64,000 nucleotides of DNA, from NCBI RefSeq assembly GCF_024105635.1, contig NZ_WYDQ01000001.1, positions 558,001 through 622,000 on the forward strand. Direction: 5' to 3'. This document shows, piece by piece, positions 27,679-38,368 of the stretch; position 1 is the first letter of the stretch; each line of letters opens with the position of its first letter. Below the pieces are notes generated by a model, which was given only the letters and a program-made list of their open reading frames with translations, made no database searches and had not been told where the DNA came from. Made by a program: the position numbers and the translations under genes. Source of the DNA: Oceanicola sp. 502str15. Lineage in GTDB: Bacteria > Pseudomonadota > Alphaproteobacteria > Rhodobacterales > Rhodobacteraceae.

Positions 27679-29841
27679 ATGGGCAAGGGACTCCTGTCGG
27701 GTGTTGCATGGGGCGCGCTGGCGAGCGTGCTGGTGCTTGGGGGCGCGTCGGTTCTGGCGCCGCTGCCCGAGGAGGTGGCTGCGCTGCGCGATGCGGATGC
27801 GGCGGCAGAGGGCGCGGAGGGCGTTGCGGGCAGTGGCGGTGGCCTTGAGGCCCCGCAGGCCGATGCCGCGCCCGAGGCGCCGGAGATCGCCCCCGTCGAG
27901 CCTGCCGAAACCACTGCGGAGACCGAGCTGACCCCGCCGCCGGGTTCCGAATTTGCCCGGGCCGGAGAAGATACCGAGCCCGCCGCGCCGGAGGCCGAGG
28001 CGGAGCCGGTCGCCCCGAGCGTGCCCGAACAGCCCGATGTTGCCGTGGCCGAGGCCCCGGCGCCTGACACCGCCCCGCCCGCCGTGCCCGAGACCGCGAC
28101 CGAGGGCGTGGATGCGCCCATTGCCCCGGTGGCCGACGAGCGCGCGCCGGTGATTGGCGGCGGCGATACCGGCGGTGTAGAGGCGGAGGCCCCGGACGCA
28201 GCGATGCAGCCCGAGACCGGCGATGCGCCGCAGGGCGCAGAGGCCGCGCCCGATGTGCCGCGCAGCACCCCCGAGGCGGTGAGCGCCGAAGATGTTGCCG
28301 CCCCGGCGAGCGACAGCGAGGCCGTGGTGGCGGCAGACAGTCAGGTGGCCCCGGTGGCGGAGGCCGAGGTGGCCACCAGCGAGGCCGCCGAGCGCACCGT
28401 GCCGGTGCAGGCCGAGGGCAGCGAGGCGACGCCGGAGGTGGCGACGGTGTCCCCGGCCAGCGACGGCGAGGTGGCCCGGGTTGCGGGGAGCGAAACCGCG
28501 GATCGGGCAGGCGAGGCCGAGGTGGCCGCAGCGCCCGCGCCGGAGGCCGAGGTGGTGACGGGCAGGGAGCCTGTGGCCGAGGCCGCGCCGGAGGCCGATG
28601 CGGTTGCGCCGGTGGCCGAAGTGGCCCCCGAGCTGGACACCGTGGCCCCGGAGGCCCCCGAAGGGGTGGCCGTGGCAGAGGTGGAGGCTCCTGATGCAGG
28701 TGCTGCCGAAGACGGGCCCGAGGTTGTGGAGATTGTCGAGGTCGAGCCGGAAGCTGCGGTGCAGCCTGCGCCCGAATCCGAGGCTCCGGTGGCGGAGACG
28801 CCTGCGGTTCCGGTGCGGGAGGGCGCGGGTAAGGATGCATCGGTTGCCACGGCCCGGCCCGAGCGCGAGAGCCCGGCACAGGTGGCAGAGGCCCCGCAGA
28901 CACCCGAGGCCGAGGTGCCCGGTGCGCGCCGCGAAACCGAGCTTCCGGCAGAGCCTTCTGCCCCACCGGCCAGCGTGCCGATCACCGAGCGCCAGCCGCG
29001 CACGGGGGCGGGCGGCAACGAGGGCCTGCCGCGCCGGATCGTCACCAATGGCGAGAGCGGCGGGGGCTTCGGCAAGCGCGTGGTGCCGCTGACCGAGCGC
29101 AACAAGCCCGGCTCGCGGCTGCCCGTGATCGGGGCAAGCGCCGAGGGCGAGGCCGACGCCGCGCCGCAGCTTTCGGCCCTTGAGGCCAATGCCGCGCCCT
29201 TCAGCAACGAGGAGGGCAAGCCGCTGGTTTCGGTGATCCTGTTTGACGTGGGCGACAAGGGGCTGGACCGCACGGCGCTGAAGGCGATCGACTTTCCGGT
29301 CACCTTCGCGGTGGACCCGACCGACCCGGGCGCCGCCGAGACGGCGCAGGGCTACCGCGATGCGGGCTTCGAGGTGCTGATCCTGCCGTCGGGTCTGCCG
29401 AGGGGCGCAACACCGCAGGACATGGAAACCACTCTGCAAAGCCACTTCGGGCGGTTTCCCGGTGCGGCGGGGCTGCTCGACACCGGCGAGGAAGGGGTGA
29501 ACGGCAACCCGGCGCTGACACGGCAGCTGCTGGCGATTGCGGGCGACACCGGGCACGGGCTGGTCTTTGTCGACAGCGGTTTGAACTCGGCGCAGCGGGG
29601 CGCGGAAAGCGCCGGCCTGCCTGCGACGCTGGTGTGGAAGGTGCTGGACGGTGAGGGCGAGAACGCGGGCGCGATCGGGCGCACGCTGGACCGTGCCGCC
29701 TTTCGGGCCGGTCAGGACGGCGAGGTGGTGGTGATGGGCCACAGCTTCAGCCAGACGGTGACGAGCCTGCTGGACTGGGCCGCGGGCACCAAAGGCCAGA
29801 GCGTGGCGTTGGCGCCGGTTTCTGCGATCCTGATGCAGTAG
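27679..29841 (+). CDS. divergent polysaccharide deacetylase family protein with long Ala/Glu/Pro-rich linker
   Basis: A 720-residue protein. It starts with a hydrophobic segment (GLLSGVAWGALASVLVLGGASVLA) that is probably a membrane anchor. Residues about 35-480 are low-complexity, dominated by Ala, Glu, Pro and Val (VAEAEVATSEAA type), and predicted disordered. The C-terminal about 230 residues form the conserved domain: KPLVSVILFDVGDKGLDRTAL, FPVTFAVDP, AGFEVLILPSGLPRGA, GLVFVDSGLNSA and EVVVMGHSFSQTV. This resembles the divergent polysaccharide deacetylase (YibQ) family, whose catalytic role is not settled. The gene lies between trpG and trpE, transcribed opposite to both. Confidence 0.8.
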   Translation: MGKGLLSGVAWGALASVLVLGGASVLAPLPEEVAALRDADAAAEGAEGVAGSGGGLEAPQADAAPEAPEIAPVEPAETTAETELTPPPGSEFARAGEDTEPAAPEAEAEPVAPSVPEQPDVAVAEAPAPDTAPPAVPETATEGVDAPIAPVADERAPVIGGGDTGGVEAEAPDAAMQPETGDAPQGAEAAPDVPRSTPEAVSAEDVAAPASDSEAVVAADSQVAPVAEAEVATSEAAERTVPVQAEGSEATPEVATVSPASDGEVARVAGSETADRAGEAEVAAAPAPEAEVVTGREPVAEAAPEADAVAPVAEVAPELDTVAPEAPEGVAVAEVEAPDAGAAEDGPEVVEIVEVEPEAAVQPAPESEAPVAETPAVPVREGAGKDASVATARPERESPAQVAEAPQTPEAEVPGARRETELPAEPSAPPASVPITERQPRTGAGGNEGLPRRIVTNGESGGGFGKRVVPLTERNKPGSRLPVIGASAEGEADAAPQLSALEANAAPFSNEEGKPLVSVILFDVGDKGLDRTALKAIDFPVTFAVDPTDPGAAETAQGYRDAGFEVLILPSGLPRGATPQDMETTLQSHFGRFPGAAGLLDTGEEGVNGNPALTRQLLAIAGDTGHGLVFVDSGLNSAQRGAESAGLPATLVWKVLDGEGENAGAIGRTLDRAAFRAGQDGEVVVMGHSFSQTVTSLLDWAAGTKGQSVALAPVSAILMQ

Positions 29842-29882
29842 GCGGCCGGGTGGGTGGCCAGGCTGGCCGCGCCTTGCGAGGT

Positions 29883-30030
29883 TTGTCGGGGGGCAGTCGG
29901 AACAAGTCTCGACCTACGGAAGTGGCGAGGTTGCGCGGACCTTTTGGCGTGGTGTCTGGCTGACCTGTCTTGCGGTGGGGGGCCAGCCCCCCACACCCCC
30001 CGGAGATATTTGCAGCAAGAAAATGTGCAG
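29883..30030. repeat. composite intergenic repeat, copy 2
   Basis: Same order of parts as 4571-4701: GTCGGAACAAGTCTCGACCTACGG (imperfect counterpart of the copy-1 hairpin), then GGGGGGCCAGCCCCCC, then CCCCCGGAGATATTTGCAGC followed by AAGAAAATG. It again lies between convergent genes (the deacetylase and trpE). A terminator/REP-type role is inferred. Confidence 0.65.
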
Positions 30031-30053
30031 GATCGGGATAGGCCGGTGGCGGG

Positions 30054-31568
<1,515 letters not shown>

Positions 31569-31575
31569 GGGCGGT

Positions 31576-33435
31576 CTACTGGGTGGCGATCTGGGTGTGG
31601 ATCTGCGCCAGCGTGCTGTTGTCGATCCTGACGCCTGCGGTCTGGCCGAGGGCTTCTGCGAAGGCGGAGTAGAGGTCGAGCGAGATCGACTGGGTGGCCT
31701 GTTGCGACAGCAGCTGGGTCAGCAGGGAGATGCGCTCGTCTTCGGGGTCGGGCGCGGCGATGGAGGTGAGCTGCACGAGGTAGACGTTGCCGAAGCCCTC
31801 CAGAATGGCCAGCCCGCCCTCTTCGAGCTCGAAGGCGGTGGAGACGAGGGCAGGGGGCGTGCCGTCGATGAAGCCGTCGCGGGTGAGGCCGGTGGCATCG
31901 TCGACCGGGGCGGCGGAGGAGGAGAGCGGGGCACCGGCCTCGACCTGGGCCTGAAGCTCGCTGGCCTGAACGCGCAGGCGCTCCTCGGTCTGCTCGGCTT
32001 CCCAGCCGGCCAGAACCTTGGTGCGGACCTCCGAGATTTCCTGCAGGCGGGGCTCGAGGATCTCGTCGAGGCGCATGGCGAAGATGCCGCCGTCCGACAG
32101 GCGGATCACGGTGGGAAAGTCATCTTCGGTGAGGGTGAGGGCGGCGTCGCGGAACTCGTCGTAGCTGGCGATGCTTTCGCCGGAGGCGTCCCACCAGTCG
32201 ATGGTGCCAAGCTCGAGGTCGCTCTCTTCGGCCAGCTCTTCGAGCGTGGCGCCCTCGGCCAGACGGTCCTCGACCTCGACTTCCATGTCGGAGATCACGC
32301 GGCGGGCGCGGTCCTGTGCCAGCTCTTCGGTCAGTTCGGCGCGGGCCTCCTCGAAGGGCGTGTCAACGGCGGCGAGGATGCCGTTCATCCGGAAAAGCGC
32401 GGGGCCGAGATCGGTGGGGAAGGGGCCTGCGACGCCCGGCTCGGTGAGGGCGAAGAGCGCCTCGCCGGCCTCTGTGGGCAGCTCGGCCTGGGTCAGTTCG
32501 CCAAGGTCGGCGTCTTCGAGGGTCAGGCCGCGGGCCTCGACCAGCGACTGGAAGGTGGCGGAGCCGTCATCGAGCGTGGCCTTGGCCGCGGCGGCCGCCT
32601 CCTCGGTGGGGAAGATCAGCCGTTCGATCAGGCGTCGCTCGGGGCGCTGGAACTCGGCGCTGCGGCTCTCGTAGAGCTTGCGGGCGGCGTCCTCGTCGAT
32701 TTCGACGCTGTCGATCATCATTTCGGGCAGCACCCATGCGAAGGTGATGCGCTTCATCTGGGGCAGCGTGAAATCGGGGGTGTTGGCCTGGTAGAAGGCG
32801 GTCAGCTCCTCCTCGGAGGGCTCGGGCAGCGGCTCGGCCAGCTGGTCGGGGCCGAAGGTGGCCCAGCGGAAGCTGCGGCGTTCGCCGAAGTAGCCCAGCA
32901 GCGTGTCGATCTGCACCTTGGGAGCGGGCACGCCACCGACGACGGCACCCTGGATGATGGTGCGGGCGGTGTCCTTGCGCACGCCGGTTTCGAATTCGGT
33001 GACGGAGATGCCCCGGTTGCGCAGCACGCCCTGGTAGGCGGCGCGGTCGAACTTGCCGTCGATGCCCTGGAAGGCGGGGGCGGAGACGACCTGCTCGCGG
33101 ACCCGCTCGTCGCCCACCGAAAGCCCCATGCGGGCGGCTTCATTGTCGAGCGCGGCGCGGTTGGTGAGGCGGGTGCGGACGCGGGTGAGGATGCCGGCCT
33201 GTTCGGCCTCGGCAATCGAGATCTGGCGGCCCTGCTGCTGCTCTTCGGCGGCGATTTCGGAGACCACCTCGCGGAAGTAGTCGTTGACCGGGATCGGCTC
33301 GTCACCGACCTCGCCCACGGAGCTGACGGAGCTGCCAAAACTGGTGACGCCGAAGCCCGTGAGGCCGACGACCAGAAGCGCCATCAGCACCCAGATCACG
33401 ATGTTGCCCAGTTTCTTGCCCGCGCTCTGTGCCAT
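31576..33435 (-). CDS. SurA N-terminal/PpiD-like periplasmic peptidyl-prolyl isomerase
   Basis: A 619-residue protein with one N-terminal transmembrane anchor (IVIWVLMALLVVGLTGFGVTSF). A SurA_N-like chaperone region follows (VSEIAAEEQQQGRQ, RVRTRLTNRAALDNEA), then a PpiC-type parvulin segment and a long C-terminal region with Glu-rich helices. This is the PpiD architecture: an inner-membrane chaperone whose parvulin domain faces the periplasm and assists newly exported outer-membrane proteins. ATG 33435 is preceded by GGAG. The aminotransferase gene lies upstream and trpE 7 bases downstream. Confidence 0.85.
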   Translation of the reverse strand: MAQSAGKKLGNIVIWVLMALLVVGLTGFGVTSFGSSVSSVGEVGDEPIPVNDYFREVVSEIAAEEQQQGRQISIAEAEQAGILTRVRTRLTNRAALDNEAARMGLSVGDERVREQVVSAPAFQGIDGKFDRAAYQGVLRNRGISVTEFETGVRKDTARTIIQGAVVGGVPAPKVQIDTLLGYFGERRSFRWATFGPDQLAEPLPEPSEEELTAFYQANTPDFTLPQMKRITFAWVLPEMMIDSVEIDEDAARKLYESRSAEFQRPERRLIERLIFPTEEAAAAAKATLDDGSATFQSLVEARGLTLEDADLGELTQAELPTEAGEALFALTEPGVAGPFPTDLGPALFRMNGILAAVDTPFEEARAELTEELAQDRARRVISDMEVEVEDRLAEGATLEELAEESDLELGTIDWWDASGESIASYDEFRDAALTLTEDDFPTVIRLSDGGIFAMRLDEILEPRLQEISEVRTKVLAGWEAEQTEERLRVQASELQAQVEAGAPLSSSAAPVDDATGLTRDGFIDGTPPALVSTAFELEEGGLAILEGFGNVYLVQLTSIAAPDPEDERISLLTQLLSQQATQSISLDLYSAFAEALGQTAGVRIDNSTLAQIHTQIATQ

Positions 33436-33510
33436 TGCTCCGCCCGTTTGCTTGGTTCGCAGTTGGCATTTGTTATCCGGGCCGTGGCCGGGGGGCAAGA
33501 GCGGGGGCGG

Positions 33511-34692
33511 TCACGGGCCTTTGAATTCGGCAAGCCGGGCGGCCATTTGGCCGATGCGGGGCGCGTCGAGGTTGGCGAAGGCGAAGCGCAGGGCACCGCG
33601 CCCGGTGGCATCGCCGTCGGGCGTGAAGAAGGTGCCGGGCAGGGCGAGCACGGCGGCCTCGCGGGTGAGGGCCTTGGCGACTTTGGTGGCGTCGGTGTCG
33701 AAGGGGTGCTCGATCCAGGCAAAGAAGCCGCCGAGGCCACGCAGGTGCCAGCCGGAGTCGGCCAGCAGGGGGGCGGCGTCGCGCATGGCGGATTGCCGGG
33801 CGAGCACCTCGTCGCGCTGGGAGGCGACCCACTGGGAGAGGTTCTCCAGCCCCCAGAGCGCGGCCTTCTGGCCAAGCGGGGTGGGGCAGATGGTGACGGT
33901 GTCGATGAACTTCTCAATCTCGGCCAGTCGCGAGGGCGAGCAGGCCAGCGCCCCGACCCGGTGGCCTGTCAGGCGGTAGGTCTTGGAGAAGGAATAGATA
34001 TGGATGAGCGTGTCGTCCCAGTCGGGGTCGGCAAAGAGGCCGTGTGGGGCGCCGGGGGTGGCGGTGAAATCGCGGTAGGTTTCATCGAGGATGAGGGCGA
34101 TGCCGCGGGCGCGGGCAAGCTCGCGGAAGGCGTCGAGCAGGGCGGGGGGGTATTCGGCCCCCGTCGGGTTGTTGGGCGAGACCAGCACGATGGCGCGGGT
34201 GCGATCGGTGAGCAGGGCGGCGGCCTGCTCCGGGTCGGGCAGGAGGTTGGCGCCGCAGGGCAGCGGGAGGGTGGTGACATTGGCCATGTCGAGCCACATT
34301 TTATGGTTGAAATACCAAGGCGTTGGCAGCATCACCTCATCCCCCGGCGCGGCCAGCGAGGCGAGCGCGGCGCAGAAGGCGTGGTTGGCCCCGGAGGTGA
34401 TGGCGAGCTGCGAAGGAGACACCGCGCCGCCGTAGGTGAACGAAATGTTGGCCGCCAGCGCCTCGCGCAGCGGCGCCAGCCCGAGCACCGCGCCGTAGAG
34501 ATGTGCGGAGGTGTCGGTGAGCACCAGATCGGCCATGTGCCGGCGCAACGCCTCGGGCGGGGCCTCGGCGGGCGCGGCCTGGCCGGCGTCGATCAGCGGG
34601 CGATCGGGGCCGAAGCTGAGGCCCGCGAGCCAGCTTTTGGCCTCGACGACGGGCGAGGCGAAGGTGCGGGAGGTGGGGGGCTGATGGGTCAT
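33511..34692 (-). CDS. pyridoxal-phosphate-dependent class I/II aminotransferase
   Basis: A 393-residue fold type I aminotransferase. The PLP Schiff-base lysine is in SFSKTYRLTGHRVG, with the N-terminal SGANHAF, the VSPNNPTGAEYPP loop and ILDETYRDF. It starts ATG 34692. It lies between the DUF2127 gene and the PpiD-like gene on the same strand. The substrate cannot be read from the sequence; the proximity to trpE is suggestive of an aromatic or branched amino acid but is not proof. Confidence 0.86.
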   Translation of the reverse strand: MTHQPPTSRTFASPVVEAKSWLAGLSFGPDRPLIDAGQAAPAEAPPEALRRHMADLVLTDTSAHLYGAVLGLAPLREALAANISFTYGGAVSPSQLAITSGANHAFCAALASLAAPGDEVMLPTPWYFNHKMWLDMANVTTLPLPCGANLLPDPEQAAALLTDRTRAIVLVSPNNPTGAEYPPALLDAFRELARARGIALILDETYRDFTATPGAPHGLFADPDWDDTLIHIYSFSKTYRLTGHRVGALACSPSRLAEIEKFIDTVTICPTPLGQKAALWGLENLSQWVASQRDEVLARQSAMRDAAPLLADSGWHLRGLGGFFAWIEHPFDTDATKVAKALTREAAVLALPGTFFTPDGDATGRGALRFAFANLDAPRIGQMAARLAEFKGP

Positions 34693-34722
34693 GGAGGCTC
34701 GCTGAAGTGGATCGGGGCGACG

Positions 34723-35193
34723 CTATACCCGGCGGCCCCGACGTTCCAGCACCACCAGCGCGATCACCGCAAGGTCGATGGCGGTGAGCAGCAGGAGGGC
34801 GGGATCATGGGTGCGCAGCCATTCCGCCGACTGGTAGGCGACGAAGCAGGCCAGCACCACCAGAGAGGCCTCGGTGGCATAGCGGATGCGCAGGACGAGG
34901 CCGACCACCACGCCGAGGTTCAACGCGCCGTGGCTGAGGAGGTAGACGCCGTAGAAATGCGTGGCCGCCGGATCGAGACGCAGCGCCCAGTGGGCGAGGG
35001 CGAGCGAAATCGGATCGGCGGGGTCTTCGGTGAGTTCGGAGCGGGTGAGCCAGTGCAGGGCGGCAGGCACCGTCGCGGCGGGCAGTATCAGCAGCACGAG
35101 GCTGCCCGCGATCTGTGCCAGGCCGAGCAGCCCCTTGGCCAGCAGGCTCAGGCGATAGAGCCATTCGACAAGCTGGCCGCTCCGTGCCGGCAA
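34723..35193 (-). CDS. DUF2127-like small multi-pass membrane protein
   Basis: A 156-residue protein with about four transmembrane segments (LLAKGLLGLAQIAGSLVLLI; HGALNLGVVVGLVLRI; ASLVVLACFVAYQSAEW; LLLLTAIDLAVIALVVL). The arrangement matches DUF2127 proteins, whose function is unknown. TTG 35193 was chosen: it lies 5 bases after the gpt stop with AAGGA about 9 bases ahead. An ATG at 35262 would overlap gpt by more than 60 bases. Confidence 0.72.
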   Translation of the reverse strand: MPARSGQLVEWLYRLSLLAKGLLGLAQIAGSLVLLILPAATVPAALHWLTRSELTEDPADPISLALAHWALRLDPAATHFYGVYLLSHGALNLGVVVGLVLRIRYATEASLVVLACFVAYQSAEWLRTHDPALLLLTAIDLAVIALVVLERRGRRV

Positions 35194-35198
35194 ACCGC

Positions 35199-35702
35199 TC
35201 AGTCCTTGCCCCGGTAGGGCTCGACGTATTGCAGGGCCATGTCCCAGGGAAAGAAGATCCATGTGTCCTGGGAGACGCCGGTGATGAAGGTATGCACCAT
35301 CGGCTCGCCCTGCGGCTTGGCGTAGACGGTGGCGAAATGGGCATTGGGGTAGAGGTTGCGGACGAGTTCCAGCGTCTTGCCGGTGTCGACGAGGTCATCG
35401 ACCACGAGAATGCCGGTGCCATCGCCCATCATCGCAGGATCGGGGGCCTTCAGCACCTTGGCCTCGGCCTGGTCCTGATGGTCGTAGCTTTTGACCGAGA
35501 TCGTGTCGACCGTGCGGATGTCGAGCTCGCGCGCCACGATCATGGCCGGGGCCATGCCGCCACGGGTGATGGCCACGACCGCCTTCCATGCGCCGTCGTC
35601 GGGGCCCTTTCCGTCAAGACGCCAGGCCAGTGCCCGGCTGTCGCGGTGGATCTGATCCCAGCTTACGTGAAAGCCTTTTTCGTGGGGCAGGCGGTCGGAC
35701 AT
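35199..35702 (-). CDS. gpt: xanthine phosphoribosyltransferase
   Basis: A 167-residue purine phosphoribosyltransferase. The PRPP motif is [15 protein letters not shown]; the N-terminal motif [22 protein letters not shown] and FFPWD region are typical of Gpt. It salvages xanthine (and guanine) to nucleotides. ATG 35702 faces the divergent trkA-type gene at 35853, with 150 bases between. It probably heads the transcript that includes the DUF2127, aminotransferase, PpiD-like and trpE genes. Confidence 0.93.
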   Translation of the reverse strand: MSDRLPHEKGFHVSWDQIHRDSRALAWRLDGKGPDDGAWKAVVAITRGGMAPAMIVARELDIRTVDTISVKSYDHQDQAEAKVLKAPDPAMMGDGTGILVVDDLVDTGKTLELVRNLYPNAHFATVYAKPQGEPMVHTFITGVSQDTWIFFPWDMALQYVEPYRGKD

Positions 35703-35852
35703 GGCAGTTCCCTCGTGCAGCGTTTTGCCTCTATTAGCCCTGCCTTGGCCTTGTCGTCGAGAGGAACCGAAGGGAATTTGCCGCGTTTGGGTCAGCTTGA
35801 CCCTCCCGCGCGCTGAGGCGCAGATTGGGCGGGCAGCGACCCAGGGGGACAG

Positions 35853-36515
35853 ATGGGCAAGGAAACACGCAGCTTCGTGGTGGTCGGGCTTGGCGCCTTT
35901 GGCGGCTCGGTGGCGCTGGAGCTGGCGCAGTTCGGCAATTACGTGCTGGGCATCGACAATGACGAAACGCGGGTGTCGCGCCATGCCGATGCGCTGGCGG
36001 CGACGGTGATCCTCGACACCACCGACGAGGCGGCGCTGCGCGAGGTGGGCGTGGACCGCTACGATGTGGCGCTGGTGGCGATCGGCGAGGATATCGAGGC
36101 CAGCATTCTGACCACGATGAACCTGAAGATGCTGGGCGTCGAGACGATCTGGGTGAAGGCGGCCAACCGGACCCATCACCGCATCCTGAGCAAGCTCGGG
36201 GCCGACCGGGTGATCCTGCCCGAGCAGGACATGGGCAAGCGGGTGAGCCAGATGCTCAACAACCCGGTGGTCGAAGACTATGCCAGCCTGCGCAACGGGT
36301 ATTCGGTGGTCAACATCCACCTGCCCGAGCGTAAGGAGGGGACGCCGCTGAATGCGCTGCGCACCATCGCGGGAGAGGAACTGCGGTTTCTCGGGCTGAT
36401 GCGGGGCACCACCTTCATGAGTTGCAACGACAATGCGCTGGAGCTGGCGGCGGGCGACCGGCTGATCGTGCTGGGCAAACGCACTGACCTACGCGCCTTT
36501 GGCGACGCGCTTTGA
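35853..36515 (+). CDS. TrkA/KtrA-type potassium channel regulatory subunit
   Basis: A 220-residue cytoplasmic gating protein. The N-terminal RCK (TrkA-N) Rossmann fold shows [16 protein letters not shown] and the acidic end of beta-2 (GIDNDE), and a C-terminal TrkA_C module covers about residues 140-220. It binds NAD(H) or nucleotides and controls the membrane channel encoded by the next gene, to which it is coupled by TTGA. This domain size (one RCK_N plus one RCK_C) fits KtrA/KtrC rather than duplicated TrkA. Confidence 0.88.
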   Translation: MGKETRSFVVVGLGAFGGSVALELAQFGNYVLGIDNDETRVSRHADALAATVILDTTDEAALREVGVDRYDVALVAIGEDIEASILTTMNLKMLGVETIWVKAANRTHHRILSKLGADRVILPEQDMGKRVSQMLNNPVVEDYASLRNGYSVVNIHLPERKEGTPLNALRTIAGEELRFLGLMRGTTFMSCNDNALELAAGDRLIVLGKRTDLRAFGDAL

Positions 36516-37870
36516 GCCGCAGGCGGGTCAGGAAGCGGGCGAAGGGGCTGCTGAAGAGCCTGACCGGCGTACCGGCGCCGCTGATCCTTGCCTGCGGCTA
36601 TGCGCTCTTCGTGGCCTTCGGGGCGGTGCTGTTCCGGCTGCCCTTCACCAGCCACGAGCCGATCGGCTGGAGCGACGCGATCTTCACCGCCACCTCCGCC
36701 GTCACGGTGACCGGGCTTTCGGTCTTCGACGTCGGCTCGGTGCTGACCTTCTGGGGCGAGCTGGTGCTGGTGTTGCTGATCCAGGTCGGCGGGCTGGGGC
36801 TGATGGTGTTTGCTGTGCTGGTGCTGTCGCTGCTGGGGCTGCCGGTGGGGCTGACCTCTTCGACCTACCTGCAGGAGGACCTCGGGCAGTCATCGGTGGC
36901 GCGGCTCAAGCACCTGCTGGCCACGATCCTGAAGGTGGTGCTGGCTTGCGAGGTGGCCGGCGCACTGTTTCTGGCGCTGACCTTCGTGCCCCACGAGGGG
37001 GTCTGGGCGGGGCTGTGGACCTCGGTGTTCCATTCGGTTTCGGCCTTCAACAATGCCGGGTTCTCGACCTATGCCGAGGGGCTGGTGCCCTTTGCCACCG
37101 ATCCGGTCATCAACATCGTGATCCCGGCGCTCTTCATCACCGGGGGCATCGGTTACGTGGTGCTCGACGACCTGTTCCGCCGTGCCGGATGGCGGCACTA
37201 TACGCTGCACACAAAGATCATGCTGCTGGGCACGGCGATCCTGATCCCCTGGGCGATGCTGACCTTCGCCGTGCTGGAGTGGAACAACCCGGCCACGCTG
37301 GGGGCGCTGGAGTCCACCACCGCAAGGCTGGCGGTGAGCTGGTTTCAGGCGGTCACCCCGCGCACGGCGGGGTTCAACACAACCGACATTGCCGGAATGC
37401 ATGACAGCACGGCGCTGATGTTCATTTCGCTCATGCTCATCGGCGGCGGGCCGACCTCGACGGCGGGGGGCATCAAGGTGACGACCTTCGTGGTGATGCT
37501 GCTGGCGACGGTGGCCTTTTTTCGGCGCCAGAGCCAGCTTTCGGCCTTCGGGCGCTCGATCGGGCTGGAACAGGTGTTGAAGGTGATGGCGCTGACGGCG
37601 ATCAGCGTGATCCTCGTGTTCGTCGCGGTCTTTCTGGTCGTGGCCAGCCATGACGGGCATTTCCTCGATATCGCCTTCGAGGTGGTGAGCTGCTTTGCGA
37701 CGGTCGGCCTCAGCCGGGGTTACACGCCGGAGCTGACCGAGTTTGGCCGGGGCGTGTTCGAGGTGGTGATGTTCCTCGGGCGGGTGGGGCCGCTCACACT
37801 GGGGTATTTCCTGGCGACACGGAGCGTGCCACGGGTGCGCTATCCGGAGGGGCAGATACACCTGGGGTAG
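36512..37870 (+). CDS. TrkH/KtrB family potassium uptake channel subunit
   Basis: A 452-residue multi-pass membrane protein of the SKT family. The selectivity-filter-like segments are ATSAVTVTGLSVFD, SVSAFNNAGFSTY, TPRTAGFNTTD and SCFATVGLSRGY, matching the four-loop pattern. It is a K+ (with Na+) uptake channel in the inner membrane, partner of the preceding regulator. The TTG start overlaps the regulator's stop. A repeat-like intergenic element lies just after its stop. Confidence 0.9.
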   Translation: MSRRRVRKRAKGLLKSLTGVPAPLILACGYALFVAFGAVLFRLPFTSHEPIGWSDAIFTATSAVTVTGLSVFDVGSVLTFWGELVLVLLIQVGGLGLMVFAVLVLSLLGLPVGLTSSTYLQEDLGQSSVARLKHLLATILKVVLACEVAGALFLALTFVPHEGVWAGLWTSVFHSVSAFNNAGFSTYAEGLVPFATDPVINIVIPALFITGGIGYVVLDDLFRRAGWRHYTLHTKIMLLGTAILIPWAMLTFAVLEWNNPATLGALESTTARLAVSWFQAVTPRTAGFNTTDIAGMHDSTALMFISLMLIGGGPTSTAGGIKVTTFVVMLLATVAFFRRQSQLSAFGRSIGLEQVLKVMALTAISVILVFVAVFLVVASHDGHFLDIAFEVVSCFATVGLSRGYTPELTEFGRGVFEVVMFLGRVGPLTLGYFLATRSVPRVRYPEGQIHLG

Positions 37871-37944
37871 GGATGGTGTGGGTTGCACCCACCCTACGGA
37901 GGGTCGTTGCTGGCTGTAGGGTGGCTGGAGCCCACCAATCGGCG
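37871..37944. repeat. REP-like hairpin pair between convergent genes
   Basis: Two short hairpins: GTGGGT-TGC-ACCCAC (37878-37892) inside GTAGGG...CCCTACGG, and GGTGG-CTGGAGC-CCACC (37920-37936). This type of GTAGGGTGGGT/ACCCACCCTAC element lies between the convergent channel gene and the following minus-strand gene. Probably a terminator/REP element. Confidence 0.55.
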
Positions 37945-38361
37945 CTAGGGCAGGACCGAGAGCCGGAAGGCGACGCCTCGCTCGACGGCACGCTTGAACA
38001 CGCGTTCTGTCTCGTCGAGCAAATCGGCAACGTGCTCGTCCATCTTCGGCCAGCCGGTAAACTGCTCGGGCTGCTCGCGCAGGGCGGTGCGGAGGGCGGC
38101 GCAGATTTCCAGCATGGCTTCGGGCGGGAACCACGGGCTGTCGCGCTCGGGCACGTAGGGGCGGCGCATGTTCTCGGGCATGGCCTGGGTCATCTCGTCG
38201 AATTGCCACTCGGACATGCCGATGTAGGCCTCGAGCGGGGCGAGGCCCGCGTCGATGAGGATGTCGGAGAAGGGCGGGCCGTCAAACATGGCGAGATCCA
38301 CGTAGTCCTCGCCGATGACCGCGGGGTCATCGGGGTCGAAGACGGGGACGATCTCGGGCAC
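37945..38361 (-). CDS. hypothetical protein encoded downstream of fabI
   Basis: A 138-residue acidic soluble protein (GTG start at 38361, AAGGACGG upstream) with no signal peptide or membrane segment. Recognisable segments are FDPDDPAVIGEDYVD, MSEWQFDEMTQAMP and FRLSVLP. I do not recognise a family. It follows fabI by 7 bases on the same strand, so it is likely co-transcribed. Nothing in the sequence indicates its function. Confidence 0.7.
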   Translation of the reverse strand: MPEIVPVFDPDDPAVIGEDYVDLAMFDGPPFSDILIDAGLAPLEAYIGMSEWQFDEMTQAMPENMRRPYVPERDSPWFPPEAMLEICAALRTALREQPEQFTGWPKMDEHVADLLDETERVFKRAVERGVAFRLSVLP

Positions 38362-38368
38362 GGCGGGG

